Source: Berberis thunbergii | Taxonomy: Eukaryota; Streptophyta; Magnoliopsida; Ranunculales; Berberidaceae | Length of the DNA stretch: 64,000 bases | NCBI GenBank assembly: GCA_003290165.1 | Contig: QNQO01006979.1 | Location: forward strand, 186,001 to 250,000 | Reading direction: 5' to 3' | Part shown: positions 23,490 to 32,801 of the stretch, piece after piece | Position numbering within the stretch: position 1 is the first letter of the stretch | Layout: each line of letters begins with the position of its first letter | Translations under genes and position numbers: made by a program | Notes under the pieces: generated by a model | The model's database searches: none | Told to the model about the DNA's origin: nothing | Seen by the model: only the letters and a program-made list of their open reading frames with translations

Positions 23490-23741
23490 ATGGCTACATT
23501 ACAGGTTACCACTATTACAGGTTACTACTATGACACACCAAAAATGGCTACAAAACTTCTTGGCTATGATTATGAAATATTCTACAAGAGAGGGGCTAAA
23601 AATCAGGCAGCAAATGCCTTGTCTAGATGCATTCACAGCACAAGTTCAGAATCAATGGAAGTGACAGATACAAGTACTTGCTTAGCTCTTACTTCTCTTA
23701 CTCCTCAGTGGATACAGGAAGTTCTAAGCAATCAGGATTAG
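23490..23741 (+). pseudogene. Ty3/gypsy RNase H C-terminal fragment
   Basis: The translation contains KMATKLLGYDYEIFYKRGAK followed by NQAANALSR. This matches the strongly conserved end of the Ty3/gypsy RNase H domain (typically '..KLLGYDFEI.Y..G..N.VADALSR'), which degrades the RNA strand during reverse transcription. The usual VADALSR reads AANALSR. Flanking RT and integrase domains are not recognisable. It may belong to the inserted element or to an older passenger. Confidence 0.75.
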
Positions 23742-24756
23742 CGAACACCTAGAATCATTCAGCAGTTTCCAAAAATAACCAACATTACCTCGTCTAAAAC
23801 ACTCAAACCACCCTTGAAGTTTAAGGTCTATCAAATACTTCCCTCAACTGTGTTCTAAAATCTGTCCCAACTTTGAAGAACCATTAACACCTTCAACTGA
23901 TTTCCAAACCATCTTTGACACTTTCAAAAGTCAAACCTCTCTAAATGGAAATCTAATAAACCAATATGCAATACAGTTTAATACGTCAAAACACACTTTC
24001 TTGACAACTCATTTATGACTGTTGTTTACAGACATTCAGGGGTGGTGCAAAATTATCCAATAAATAAATAAGTAATAACTAAATCTACAAAATTAGCTCA
24101 TTAAAACTTCATGACTTATATGCCAATATACATGTAAAATTCCATGACTACCTTAGCTCATTTTGCAAGTCGCCTTCACAGATTTCACATCTATTTCTAA
24201 CTTTTGACTTCAAGTTCTAAACACAACACTTCATACTATCCCACTAATTAGATAATCATAAATTAAGATCATGCAAGCAAACTCAAAATCATAGTCTCTC
24301 AGTAATTTCATCAAACAATCATACTGCAAGAATAAATCATAACTAATTTCAAGAAAATTCACCAACAATTGATATCATACAAAAACAACACGCATTAGAT
24401 GATTAAAAAAAAAAAAAAAAAAGCTCAACACACTTGATGATTGAATGAGAAAACTCACATGCTATGTCAAAATACCCAATCTAACAATAACCAAAATCAA
24501 TACAAAAATTAAAAAGAAATGGGATGAAAATAAACTCACTGGATCTTCCTCGCCAAATGCCTTATTCCAATGTTGTTAAACCAATGCCTAATCCTACAAG
24601 AGCATGATCCACTTGGCCTGTGACAAATCCATCGACATCATCCATTTCCTTTAAATCTCCATCATTTAGATCAATCACCCCTATAAGACCCATTATCCCT
24701 TCTCTGGCTCACTGCAGGAAGATGCGAAGACGAAAAAGAGACTGTCTAAGAAGGAG
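23742..24756. other. Interior of the inverted-LTR insertion, no supported gene
   Basis: AT-rich sequence with an A-tract at about 24406-24422. Only short, unsupported open frames are present up to the right arm. Confidence 0.45.
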
Positions 24757-25137
24757 AAACCAGGTTGGGGTGATGTTGTTTGAGTTCATTTGAGAGAAGA
24801 AGTGAAGAAGCAATTTGAATCTGCAGGTTTTGGAGACAGTGAGGCGAGGGGCTGAAATCGCCATTCCCCATCGCCGCCATCGAAGAAGAAATAAAAGAAG
24901 AAAAAAAAAAAGAGGAAGAACTCTTCCTGTTGCACAAGAGAAGAAAATAAGGAAGGGTTTTGTTTATATAGTGTGGGTGGCTATTCGCCCCCACTAAAAT
25001 TTTGAGAACACCCGCCCTTTAACTTCACAAAATTAAAACCCTAGAATTTTGAAATTTCAATTCAATTTAAATGTAACCCTATTTTATTTAATTCAAAATA
25101 AAATAAATTAGTTTAATGAAATTCAGGGGTGTTACAG
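24757..25137 (-). repeat. Right arm of the inverted LTR-like repeat
   Basis: Reverse complement of 20671-21058 with only scattered differences, including the TATA motif, the CT-rich leader and the MAAMGNGDFSPSPH frame on the minus strand. Its outer end (..GGGGTGTTACA at 25137) is followed immediately by the target duplicate GCGGC. Confidence 0.88.
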
Positions 25138-26345
25138 CGGCCACCTTCAAGGGAATCAACAGTAGGTCGATCAGATTCTACCACCTCAGGTGAATCTTCA
25201 TAGGAGTCTCCTACAGCAGTGGTCCTACGCGAATCAGCACCAGCGGAAGCCACCATTGCAACCCGCACCAGACGGTCATTCAGAGCCTCGACCTGCGCAT
25301 CACTAAGGTTCGACCTATCCATGATTCCTATCAACCGCATGTAATCTTTCTCCAAGACGCAAATGTCAATCTCCACCTCGACAGGCCTGGCAGATTCGCG
25401 TTCCTATCATAATAAAGGATGCAAGCGTCTCGGACGGCTCTTCTGCATCAGACAGAACGGGAACTTTGGCCCCAACAATTTTTCTCTTCCTGGAAGGGGT
25501 TCCATCTTCCAACTTAACACGTGACTCTCGATACAGAGTAGGGACGACGTGCTAGTTGTCCCACAACCCATTACGGATGAAGTTGGAAATTCTTATGACA
25601 TTGACTGTCTTTCTTTGCGGCAAGACACAGAACGTCTCCATGGAATTTTGTTCCTCTAAGGTAAGAGGAGTTGTAGGAAACCTTCTTCCAAGGGAACACA
25701 GGTAATGAGCAGTCAATCTGCTACCAAGCATATCAAAATCGCAAATAAAGGGTTGAATTTACGGAGCGGCCTGAACTATCGCTCGAGCGGACGACCCCTG
25801 CACCGAAAATACTTCAAATCTGCAGGAGCCAATAAGCAGTACTTCTGCCAGAATTTGAAATCATCAGGCAGTTTACCGAAGCACTTCGGTGACTTCATCT
25901 TACAGACAACGTTGTTTTTCAGCCAGGGAGAAGTCAGCAACTGGATCACCCGCGGAGTCACGCTAACACTGCCCTCCTTAGCACTGAGAAGAATCATGAG
26001 AATGATCTTATATCCGGAGGAATCCCTAAGAGATCCAAGAACTCCCAAATCACATCCAGAGCCGAAAAAACACTCCAGTTTGAAGCATCCCACGATGTAA
26101 ACAGTTGAAACTAGTAGAAGGTGACACATGCGTTAGGTCACCCGTTAGGAGATACAATGACAGGTCCTCAGGAACTCCAAACTTCGTTTGAATTTCGGCA
26201 AGACCAGGCTCGGACAACAACATGTCTTCAGAAAACTCCAAGGCCTCAGCCAAAACAGCATCATCAAGAAGGTTTTCTTGAGCCACAAACAAGACAAACG
26301 ATCTTTTTAGAACAATATCTTCGAAAGTGAACACAATAGAAGAAT
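25138..26345 (-). pseudogene. Antisense extra ORF of the interrupted Tat-type element
   Basis: Minus-strand frames at 26334-26050, 26129-25776 and 25376-25113 appear to be successive parts of one broken protein. They read VPEDLSLYLLTGDLTHVSPS, then AKEGSVSVTPRVIQLL and LPDDFKFWQKYCLLAPADLK, and finally an acidic, coiled-coil-like end (LEKDYMRLIGIMDRSNLSDA). The product class has no established activity. Its position, antisense between integrase and the 3' LTR, matches the extra antisense ORF known from the plant Tat lineage. Frameshifts separate the parts, and the insertion at 20502-25137 cut the element just beyond its end. Confidence 0.6.
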
Positions 26346-26485
26346 CAGACTCAGCAATGTGGATGACCTAAATAGAGGATGATTTCCCATCTCTTTTCCA
26401 TCGAACCAACGCACATGCCATTAATGTGGCTCAAGAAACGATTCAGACTCAATCATTATGAGTGGCGCATCCCTTCAAGAGTAGT

Positions 26486-27165
26486 TGATGATACATAAAA
26501 ACGGTCACACCCCTGAGCTATACACGTGTCATGATGATCTCGAAGAACTACAGGCCCCAACATCAGCCCAACACTGATCAGACCCAAGCGGTTTAAGCCC
26601 GCTCGACTTCAATTTGCCAAGTGGACTGGGACTATCACAACACGCTAGGCCCACACGTTCCAAAACTATCCTCAATACCCGTAAGCCCTCCTTAGGCAAA
26701 TATCTCGAGGATCAACTTCGGACAGGCAACTACAGCTGCTCTCTGCTTCTAACTAGGAAGCTAACACCAGAGTATCTTTCACACAGAGAAACTCCATTCT
26801 ACAGATTGCTCTTGGATTGGGAACTATCTCCCGCATATCTAGGAACACGGAGCTAACAAAAAACTTCTCTCCTACAACACGGCTCCTAATTATATAGGGA
26901 TCTCCACGAAGATCCCCTCCCTAAACTACGCCTACAATGGCTTGGTTGAACCAGGATTCCTTGCACTATAAATAAGACATGAGGTTGGTAAGCTAAGGTA
27001 AGCTACAATTTCCCTGTTACAATATTACACCTTCCTCGGAACCCTTTCTGACTTTAGCATCGGAGTGTCATCAGCCACCACAATGGTGGTTTGTGGCTCA
27101 CGTGTGCTACTTGTGCAAGTCAACAAGAACCAGGTCAGAGCAGGGAGCGAAAAGCGACAACATCA
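26486..27165 (+). mobile_element. LTR (probable 3' LTR) of the Tat-type element, 680 bp
   Basis: Starts TGATGATACATAAAAACGG and ends GCGACAACATCA. It is collinear with 15269-15948 and has a TATA motif 'cactataaataag' near 26964. It lies downstream of pol, tandem array and antisense ORF in the right order for a 3' LTR. The 5 bases after it (AATTT) do not match those before the LTR at 15269 (AACAC), so the two LTRs are not a simple pair. Confidence 0.88.
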
Positions 27166-27322
27166 AATTTAAAAGCATAAAAGGAATCCACTAAGGTGAA
27201 ACACCAGATATCTAACAAATTATAATGAACATTGTACTTAGGAGTTTGTTAGAGAAATTTCAATTATAGAAACTTATCTAATCTTGAGTTTAAAAAGTAT
27301 AAGAAGAATGCATGTTCATATA

Positions 27323-27758
27323 ATGAAATACAAAACATCTAACTTACCTCATAGGTTCATAACATAACCAAACTACAAGACTAATCTAGCAAAACATGTT
27401 TCCTAATAGATGAAAATGGAAAGAAACTAATCTAAAATAACCTTCTTGGAGTTATCCTCCCATGGGCTCACCCACACCCTAATGTGGGATGTTAGCCAAA
27501 CATGGTATGCTCTAAGCCAAATTTCACTTATTTATCTATAATGAAATACAAAACATCTAACTTACCTCATAGGTTCATGACATAACCAAACTACAAAACT
27601 AATCTAGCAAAACATGTTTCCTAATAGATGAAAATGGAAAGAAACTAATCTAAAATAACCTTCTTGGAGTTATCCTCCCATGGGCTCACCCACACCCTAA
27701 TGTGGGATGTTAGCCAAACATGGTATGCTCTAAGCCAAATTTCACTTATTTATCTATA
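27323..27758 (+). repeat. 218-bp tandem duplication, two copies
   Basis: 27323-27540 and 27541-27758 are nearly identical, with only a couple of substitutions (for example 'ttcataacata' against 'ttcatgacata'). Both contain 'cccatgggctcacccacacc'. The low divergence suggests a recent duplication. No coding content is evident. Confidence 0.93.
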
Positions 27759-28159
27759 AATACTACACCTACTTCTTTTTCCAAAGTGTTTCAAATAGTA
27801 TGATGAAAGTGTTCAAGTATTTTCAAATACGGGGGTATTTATAGGTGAAGAAGGATACTATTACATTGATATTTTGAAGATGTGTACGGATAATGGGGTG
27901 GAAGGCAGAATGTTGGAGTAAAATAAGGAAAAGTGTACAACTGATGGAGTGAAATAAGATTTAAATCCTTAAATCGTGATTGTAACAGGATTATGCGATT
28001 ATGTTGAGGAGGAATACAAACAGAGAAATACAAGAAAAGAAAAACAAGAATAAGAAAAATGAGGAATACAAACATACCTGTTTGGTTGTTTCCACCCCTA
28101 CATGATCCAATCGTAGTCAAAGAAGGCTGAGAAGATCAATCAACTTCAGAGGCACTTGA

Positions 28160-29437
28160 GGTGATTAATATTATATTGGAGAATAAGCAAATATTGTATT
28201 AATTGTGCTTCTCCATTTGTTCGTGTCTTGTGTTTGGTTAATGCAGATGATAAGCTTCCCACTTGGTACATTTATGAAGCTGTGGATCAAGCCAAGGAAA
28301 ATATTGCTAAGAATCTTGGGAACAAAGAGTCAAAATACAATATATAATATATGGAAAGTCATTGATGACAAGTGGAATCTACAACACCATCGCCCTTTAC
28401 ATGCAGTGGCATACTATCTTAATCCTCATTTCCATTATAGTGACGACTTTCAAGCGGATGAAAAGATTATGGATGGCTATTATGAAAGAATTGAGCGTTT
28501 GATTCCATCAAGACGAGAAAGGAATCTTATTGAACAACAACTTGATGTGTTTAAAAGAGGTGATAAGACATTTGGGAGGCAATCTGTCATTGAGGAAATG
28601 ACCACAAAACAACCTGATATGTTTAATGTTTATTTAACTTAAACATTTTCATTGATTACATGTTTATGTTTCTTACATGTTAAAATCATGATATTATTAT
28701 TGTTGCTTATTGGTAAGAAAGCTTTGGGGGGCATTTTCCGAAATTGCAGAATGTGGCTAAGAGAATTTTGAGCTTGCCTTGTAGTGCTATAGGGTGTGAA
28801 CGTAATTGGAGCATGTTTCATCAAGTGAGCGAAAAAATTAATGTTTGTTTGATTCATAAGTATTTTACTAGCCATTATGTATGATGTCGATATCTAATAA
28901 TTTAACTTTCTAAGTTGTTATATGCATGGTAGATTCATAGAAAGAAGCGAAATCGATTGGAACAAACACGATTGAATGCACATGTGTTTTTCAAATGCAA
29001 TTTGGCACTTGATCAAAGCCAACAACATAAGACACGAGACACAAATCTTATTCTATTGTCAAAGTTAGATAATGACAATGAATGCACCATGGAGCAAGAA
29101 GATTTGGCACTCTCCAAAGATACCTCGTGGTTGGATATAGTAGATTGTTTAGTTGAGAATGAACTGGAGCCAAGTAAAAAACGACATTGTAAGTTAAGAA
29201 TTTAATACTTGTTTACTTTAAGTTTACTTCTAGTTGTTTACTATAGTTACTTACTAATTTTAAACTTTAATGTAGATAGGACTAAGAAATTTAACGAAGT
29301 TGACAAAGGGAAAGAACAAAGTTATTGAAAATGAAGAGGAAGAAGGTTGTTACTTGGAAGATGAGATTGATGCCAATGATAATATAGATATTGCAATTAT
29401 TGATGCAATTATAGATGAGCAAGAAACTACTTCATGA
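28160..29437 (+). pseudogene. hAT-family transposase, 5'-truncated and frameshifted
   Basis: Coding similarity starts near 28162 (YWRISKYCINCASPFVRVL) with LPTWYIYEAVDQAKENIAKN. After a frameshift near 28340 it continues IWKVIDDKWNLQHHRPLHAV, AYYLNPHFHYSDDF, up to about 28620. A short intron follows, then the hATC dimerisation region: LQNVAKRILSLPCSAIGCER with NWSMF (28740-28818). A second intron ends at 'atgcatggtag' (28932), followed by IHRKKRNRLEQTRLNAHVFF. The end is acidic and stops at 29437. hAT transposases cut and join DNA as dimers; the N-terminal BED finger and first catalytic residues are missing. Terminal repeats were not located. Confidence 0.85.
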
Positions 29438-31106
29438 AGGGATCGAAGTTGGAACTAGGAACCAATGAAGACAATTTGATTCTTGAATCATACTTGTGAC
29501 TTCTTGGGAAACACCATGACTTCTAGTTTAATAATTATTGCTTAATAGTTCATATTTTGCCTTTTAGGAGTCATTTTGTATACGCTTCACACATTTTTGG
29601 GTATATTTTGTGGATAGAATAGAATGTTGAAACGAACATGAAGTGTTGAAGTCTTATACTTTTTGGCAAATGAACTCCACTTTGCTAATATTATTTTTGT
29701 TTTCCTTAAAATTTTCAAAATGACTTGATAAAAAGTAAAATTCTGCACACTTACCAATCCATGGGAACTGATCAATTCTTTAGTAATTCTCCATCACACA
29801 AACAAAGTTGAACTTGAGTTACATTCATTCATCTTAATTCTAATAATTTTTCTTCTTATGATTCAATGGCAGTAGGACCTTTTGATTGGAATAGTAGGAC
29901 TGACTGGAATCACAATGGTAGTTCTAATAGCCAACTCATTCACACTTGCCACAGATCGGTGTGAAAAAAATGTGGTCAGACTTCGTGCACCTTTTAGCCG
30001 ATTAATTGACTTCAATCTATTCAGGTACTCACAGCATCTTTTGCCCACTTTTATACTTGATCAAGTTGAATACACTTTCAGGTAATTTTGAAACCTATAC
30101 AGAGAATGTAAATAAAAATAAATAAATAAATAAATAAAGGATAATTTCTAAAATGAAGGTAAAAATATGTATATAATATATAACATTTAATATTTATAGT
30201 ATTATTAATAAATCTTAAGATCTACAATCTTACAAGTTATGATTTACAATACGATTCACTAACATTACTTATGTGCTCCGGATTTCATACCACCTTGATA
30301 GAGAGGTCATTGCAACAATTTAGCGGCATCCACAACCATGACATCACACTCATCAGTTGCTACCCCAATTTGCAGAAGACAAGTACTTTCATACACAATT
30401 ACCAAAAATCTGCCGCATGTCACAGCTAACAAATACTCTCAAACCCTGACAATTAGCAAAGAGAATTGAAATTTTCATATTAGAATAGCAAGTAATGGCG
30501 CATTTCTCATACAAACTTTGCACCTACAATGAAATACACGAGAAAGTGTTCCTACATCCGGTTTATTCTTAGTGGTAAAATATTGTATTAGCAATGTTTC
30601 CATGAACTTTCTACTTACTAGAATGTACAAGGTCTTAGAAAAAAGAATAGCATCAACAAATGAGAGCAATCTTAAGTGAAAGAAGGTTTGGCAGAGACTG
30701 TATAGTAGAAGAGATTCAAGAGAAATTTGTAGGTACATTCTAGAACTAGCTTGATTACATGAAAAAGGATGAAATGAAGGAGTTATAAAAGAGTGATCCA
30801 CACTCAAAATAATAGGATTAGATGTATGTAGTGAAAGTGGGTTCCAAATTTTGAAAATTTCTATATAATGTAGTGAAAGTGGGTCCCAAATTTCACACCT
30901 TGTTAGATTCCCCCTCCATTTGCTTCTTTGCCCTCTCAACTCTACCAATTGATTGATTGTCTGCTCCGACAGCTTTAAATAATCCCCACTAGTTATGAAA
31001 TAGTCATTACAGTCCATAAGTTTTATACTTTTATTTGCTCCCTAAACTTTAAAAATTATGGTTAGCTCCTTAAGTTTCTTATAAATAAGTTTTTCCTTTT
31101 CAATAT
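29438..31106. other. No firmly recognisable gene; one exon-like segment
   Basis: An open segment at 29882-30030 on the plus strand (hydrophobic, IGIVGLTGITMVVLIANSF, then RAPFSRLIDFNLF) ends at a possible donor, GTACTC. It could be a transmembrane exon but I cannot assign it. A run of 'aaat' units lies at about 30110-30138. The 180-codon minus frame at 30475-31017 shows no domain and poor coding character. Confidence 0.35.
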
Positions 31107-31115
31107 CTCATTATA

Positions 31116-31307
31116 CCGAAATTCTAGCTGGTCTGGGAAAAATCAGTGAGGTTGCTGTCTGGACTTTTGCCTCCCCCCCCCCCCCCTTTTTAACAACCTT
31201 TTGGGAAAGGTTGTTAAAAAGGGGGAAGGGGGGGGGGGGGTGGCAAAAATGTAAAATCTCCCCTCAAGCAGCAACCTCGCTGGTTTCCCAGGCCAGGAAG
31301 AATACTC
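31116..31307. mobile_element. Short Mutator-type foldback element (192 bp)
   Basis: The 9-base CTCATTATA flanks both sides exactly (31107-31115 and 31308-31316). The element is almost entirely one inverted repeat: 'ctggtctgggaaa...gaggttgctg' on the left returns as 'ctggcctgggaaa...gaggttgctg' read from the right. The centre is a C-run of about 15, then 'tttttaacaacctttt', its complement and a G-run. Length and target duplication fit a miniature Mutator-like element. It encodes nothing. Confidence 0.8.
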
Positions 31308-31316
31308 CTCATTATA

Positions 31317-32279
31317 GTATGTGAGTCTCATATGTTATACTACATTTCTACTACTAACAAACCCGTATTTAGTTCAGTAACCACAGGGTCAGGAAGGTCA
31401 TAACTAATCCTCTGGCACTCGATTCCTTGAGGATATCAAAAGATGCTGGTAACTCACAAAGACGGTAGACAGGACAACAAAAAAGGAACGAAATGATCAA
31501 ATTAAGGATTCCATTTAAGGGATAAAAAAGGTATCAACAGCATAAGTAAAACTCACCACTGATGCAGATTTTGGTTTTGGTATTGAGAACATTAGTGACA
31601 GAAAGCCCCAGTGTCCATAAATCTGCTCTAGACTCTGAACTGCAAGATACAAAAGCATGTTTCAAAGCACCCTTTTTAAGAGGAAACTAAACCAACAACG
31701 TAGCAAAATCAAATTAATAAGGTGAATAACATTTTCAAGAAAAGAAAAGTAAGGTGGGTTGGGTCGGGATGGGAGGGGAGGGGATGAAAAAAGGAAATCC
31801 TACTTTTCTTTTTTTGTGCTTAATTTCTCATAAATAAATAAATAAAATCCTACTTTTTGTTATGCATTTGAAAATTACTTATCGATTTCTCTCATTTTGA
31901 TTTGATTGCTATTATTTCCATGAAGACCGATAGCAAAGAATTATAATTTGCATTGCTAACAAATTGAAGGTTGAATCATCAGAAATACAAGGTGCTCCAT
32001 TGTGTGTCCTTCAACTAAACAAAGATGCACCACCAACAACAGAAGAATTTGACAACATCATGCCTATTCCATGTTCTCTGTCACATCTTAGCTAGGGGTC
32101 TTGAACTAGGATTAATCATTCATCCACATTCAAAGAAAAAAGAAAAAGAAAACACAGTATATATTACAAATTAATTAAGAATTTAATATTGGGTTTTGAT
32201 TCAACAACCCTTACTGAGAGGGGAGGATGAGAAAGACCTCTTAACTCTGCCTTGGTTACAATTTTGTTACCCATACTCG
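31317..32279. other. Intergenic region, one exon-like segment on the minus strand
   Basis: Around 31654-31556 (minus) an open stretch follows 'atcttgcag' and reads SRADLWTLGLSVTNVLNTKT. It looks like a single exon, but I cannot name the gene and see no partner exons. The rest, up to the stop codon of the next gene at 32280, is probably 3' untranslated or intergenic DNA. Confidence 0.35.
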
Positions 32280-32801
32280 CTAAGAAATAGATTTTCTTCT
32301 CCCTTGTGCATCCATTGCTAATTGCTGCTTAAACATTACAATAAACGCTTCTACTTTCGCGTTAAGTTCTTCCTTGGACAACTCATCCTTCTCCTGCTCA
32401 ACCACCACAGTTTCTACGTCGTTAAGTTCTTCCTTGGACAACTCGTCCTTCTCCTGCTCAACCACCACGGTTTCTACCTCTTCACTGCGAAAAAGCTCTT
32501 CTACAGTCACTGACCACTTGCTGCTTCTCTTGCTCTTCTTAAGCCTCTTATCGTCTTTCTTTGTGTTTTTAGTTTGTCGAGTATTAGCAGAATTAGAGCG
32601 GATTGAAGTGAAGAATATAGACAAGACCACCAGGTTGAGCAGCAGGAACACCAAGGCGCGCCATTGTTCTAAGAATGTCGGTAGCACGTGCTTCGCACCT
32701 GCAATTAGAAGAACTACTCCTGCTCCTACCACCATCACTCCATCAATCTCTTTCTTTCCATCTCCTCTCATCTCTTGCTCTTCTTTGTTGACAAAATCCA
32801 T
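32280..32801 (-). CDS. DUF761-like membrane protein with internal duplication, 173 residues
   Basis: A single-exon gene from ATG at 32801 to a stop at 32280. The protein has a charged start, two hydrophobic segments (about residues 21-36 and 49-67), a lysine-rich stretch (76-94), an acidic part and a C-terminal EELNAKVEAFIVMFKQQL resembling the short DUF761 motif at the end of many small plant proteins of unknown function. Those proteins often also carry two N-terminal membrane segments (DUF4408 type). Residues 109-128 and 129-148 are a 20-residue tandem duplication. A TATA-like 'cataaataag' lies about 40 bases upstream of the ATG. No function is established; it is probably membrane-anchored. 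The start is the first ATG, and coding quality is good throughout. Confidence 0.78.
   Translation of the reverse strand: MDFVNKEEQEMRGDGKKEIDGVMVVGAGVVLLIAGAKHVLPTFLEQWRALVFLLLNLVVLSIFFTSIRSNSANTRQTKNTKKDDKRLKKSKRSSKWSVTVEELFRSEEVETVVVEQEKDELSKEELNDVETVVVEQEKDELSKEELNAKVEAFIVMFKQQLAMDAQGRRKSIS
32361..32480 (-). repeat. 60-bp in-frame tandem duplication within the DUF761-like gene
   Basis: Two 60-base units starting at 32361 and 32421 share 'gttaagttcttccttggaca' and differ at only a few positions. Each encodes 20 residues, so the reading frame is kept. The near identity suggests a recent duplication. Confidence 0.92.

Larger units (their letters stand above)
20502..25137. mobile_element. 4.6-kb insertion with inverted LTR-like ends (TSD GCGGC)
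   Basis: It starts TGTAACACCCCTAC and ends AGGGGTGTTACA, and the 5-base GCGGC lies on both sides (20497-20501 and 25138-25142). The retroelement sequence of the target continues across it. The two ends are inverted copies of one LTR-like sequence rather than direct repeats. The interior contains a chromovirus-type RNase H fragment at 23538-23680 and otherwise decayed AT-rich DNA. The target-site length and TG..CA ends point to retroviral-type integration, but the inverted ends are abnormal. A foldback transposon is the alternative. Confidence 0.7.

Noticed and set aside
30475..31017. 180-codon minus-strand ORF
   Set aside because: No recognisable domain, start or splice context, and composition like surrounding non-coding DNA.
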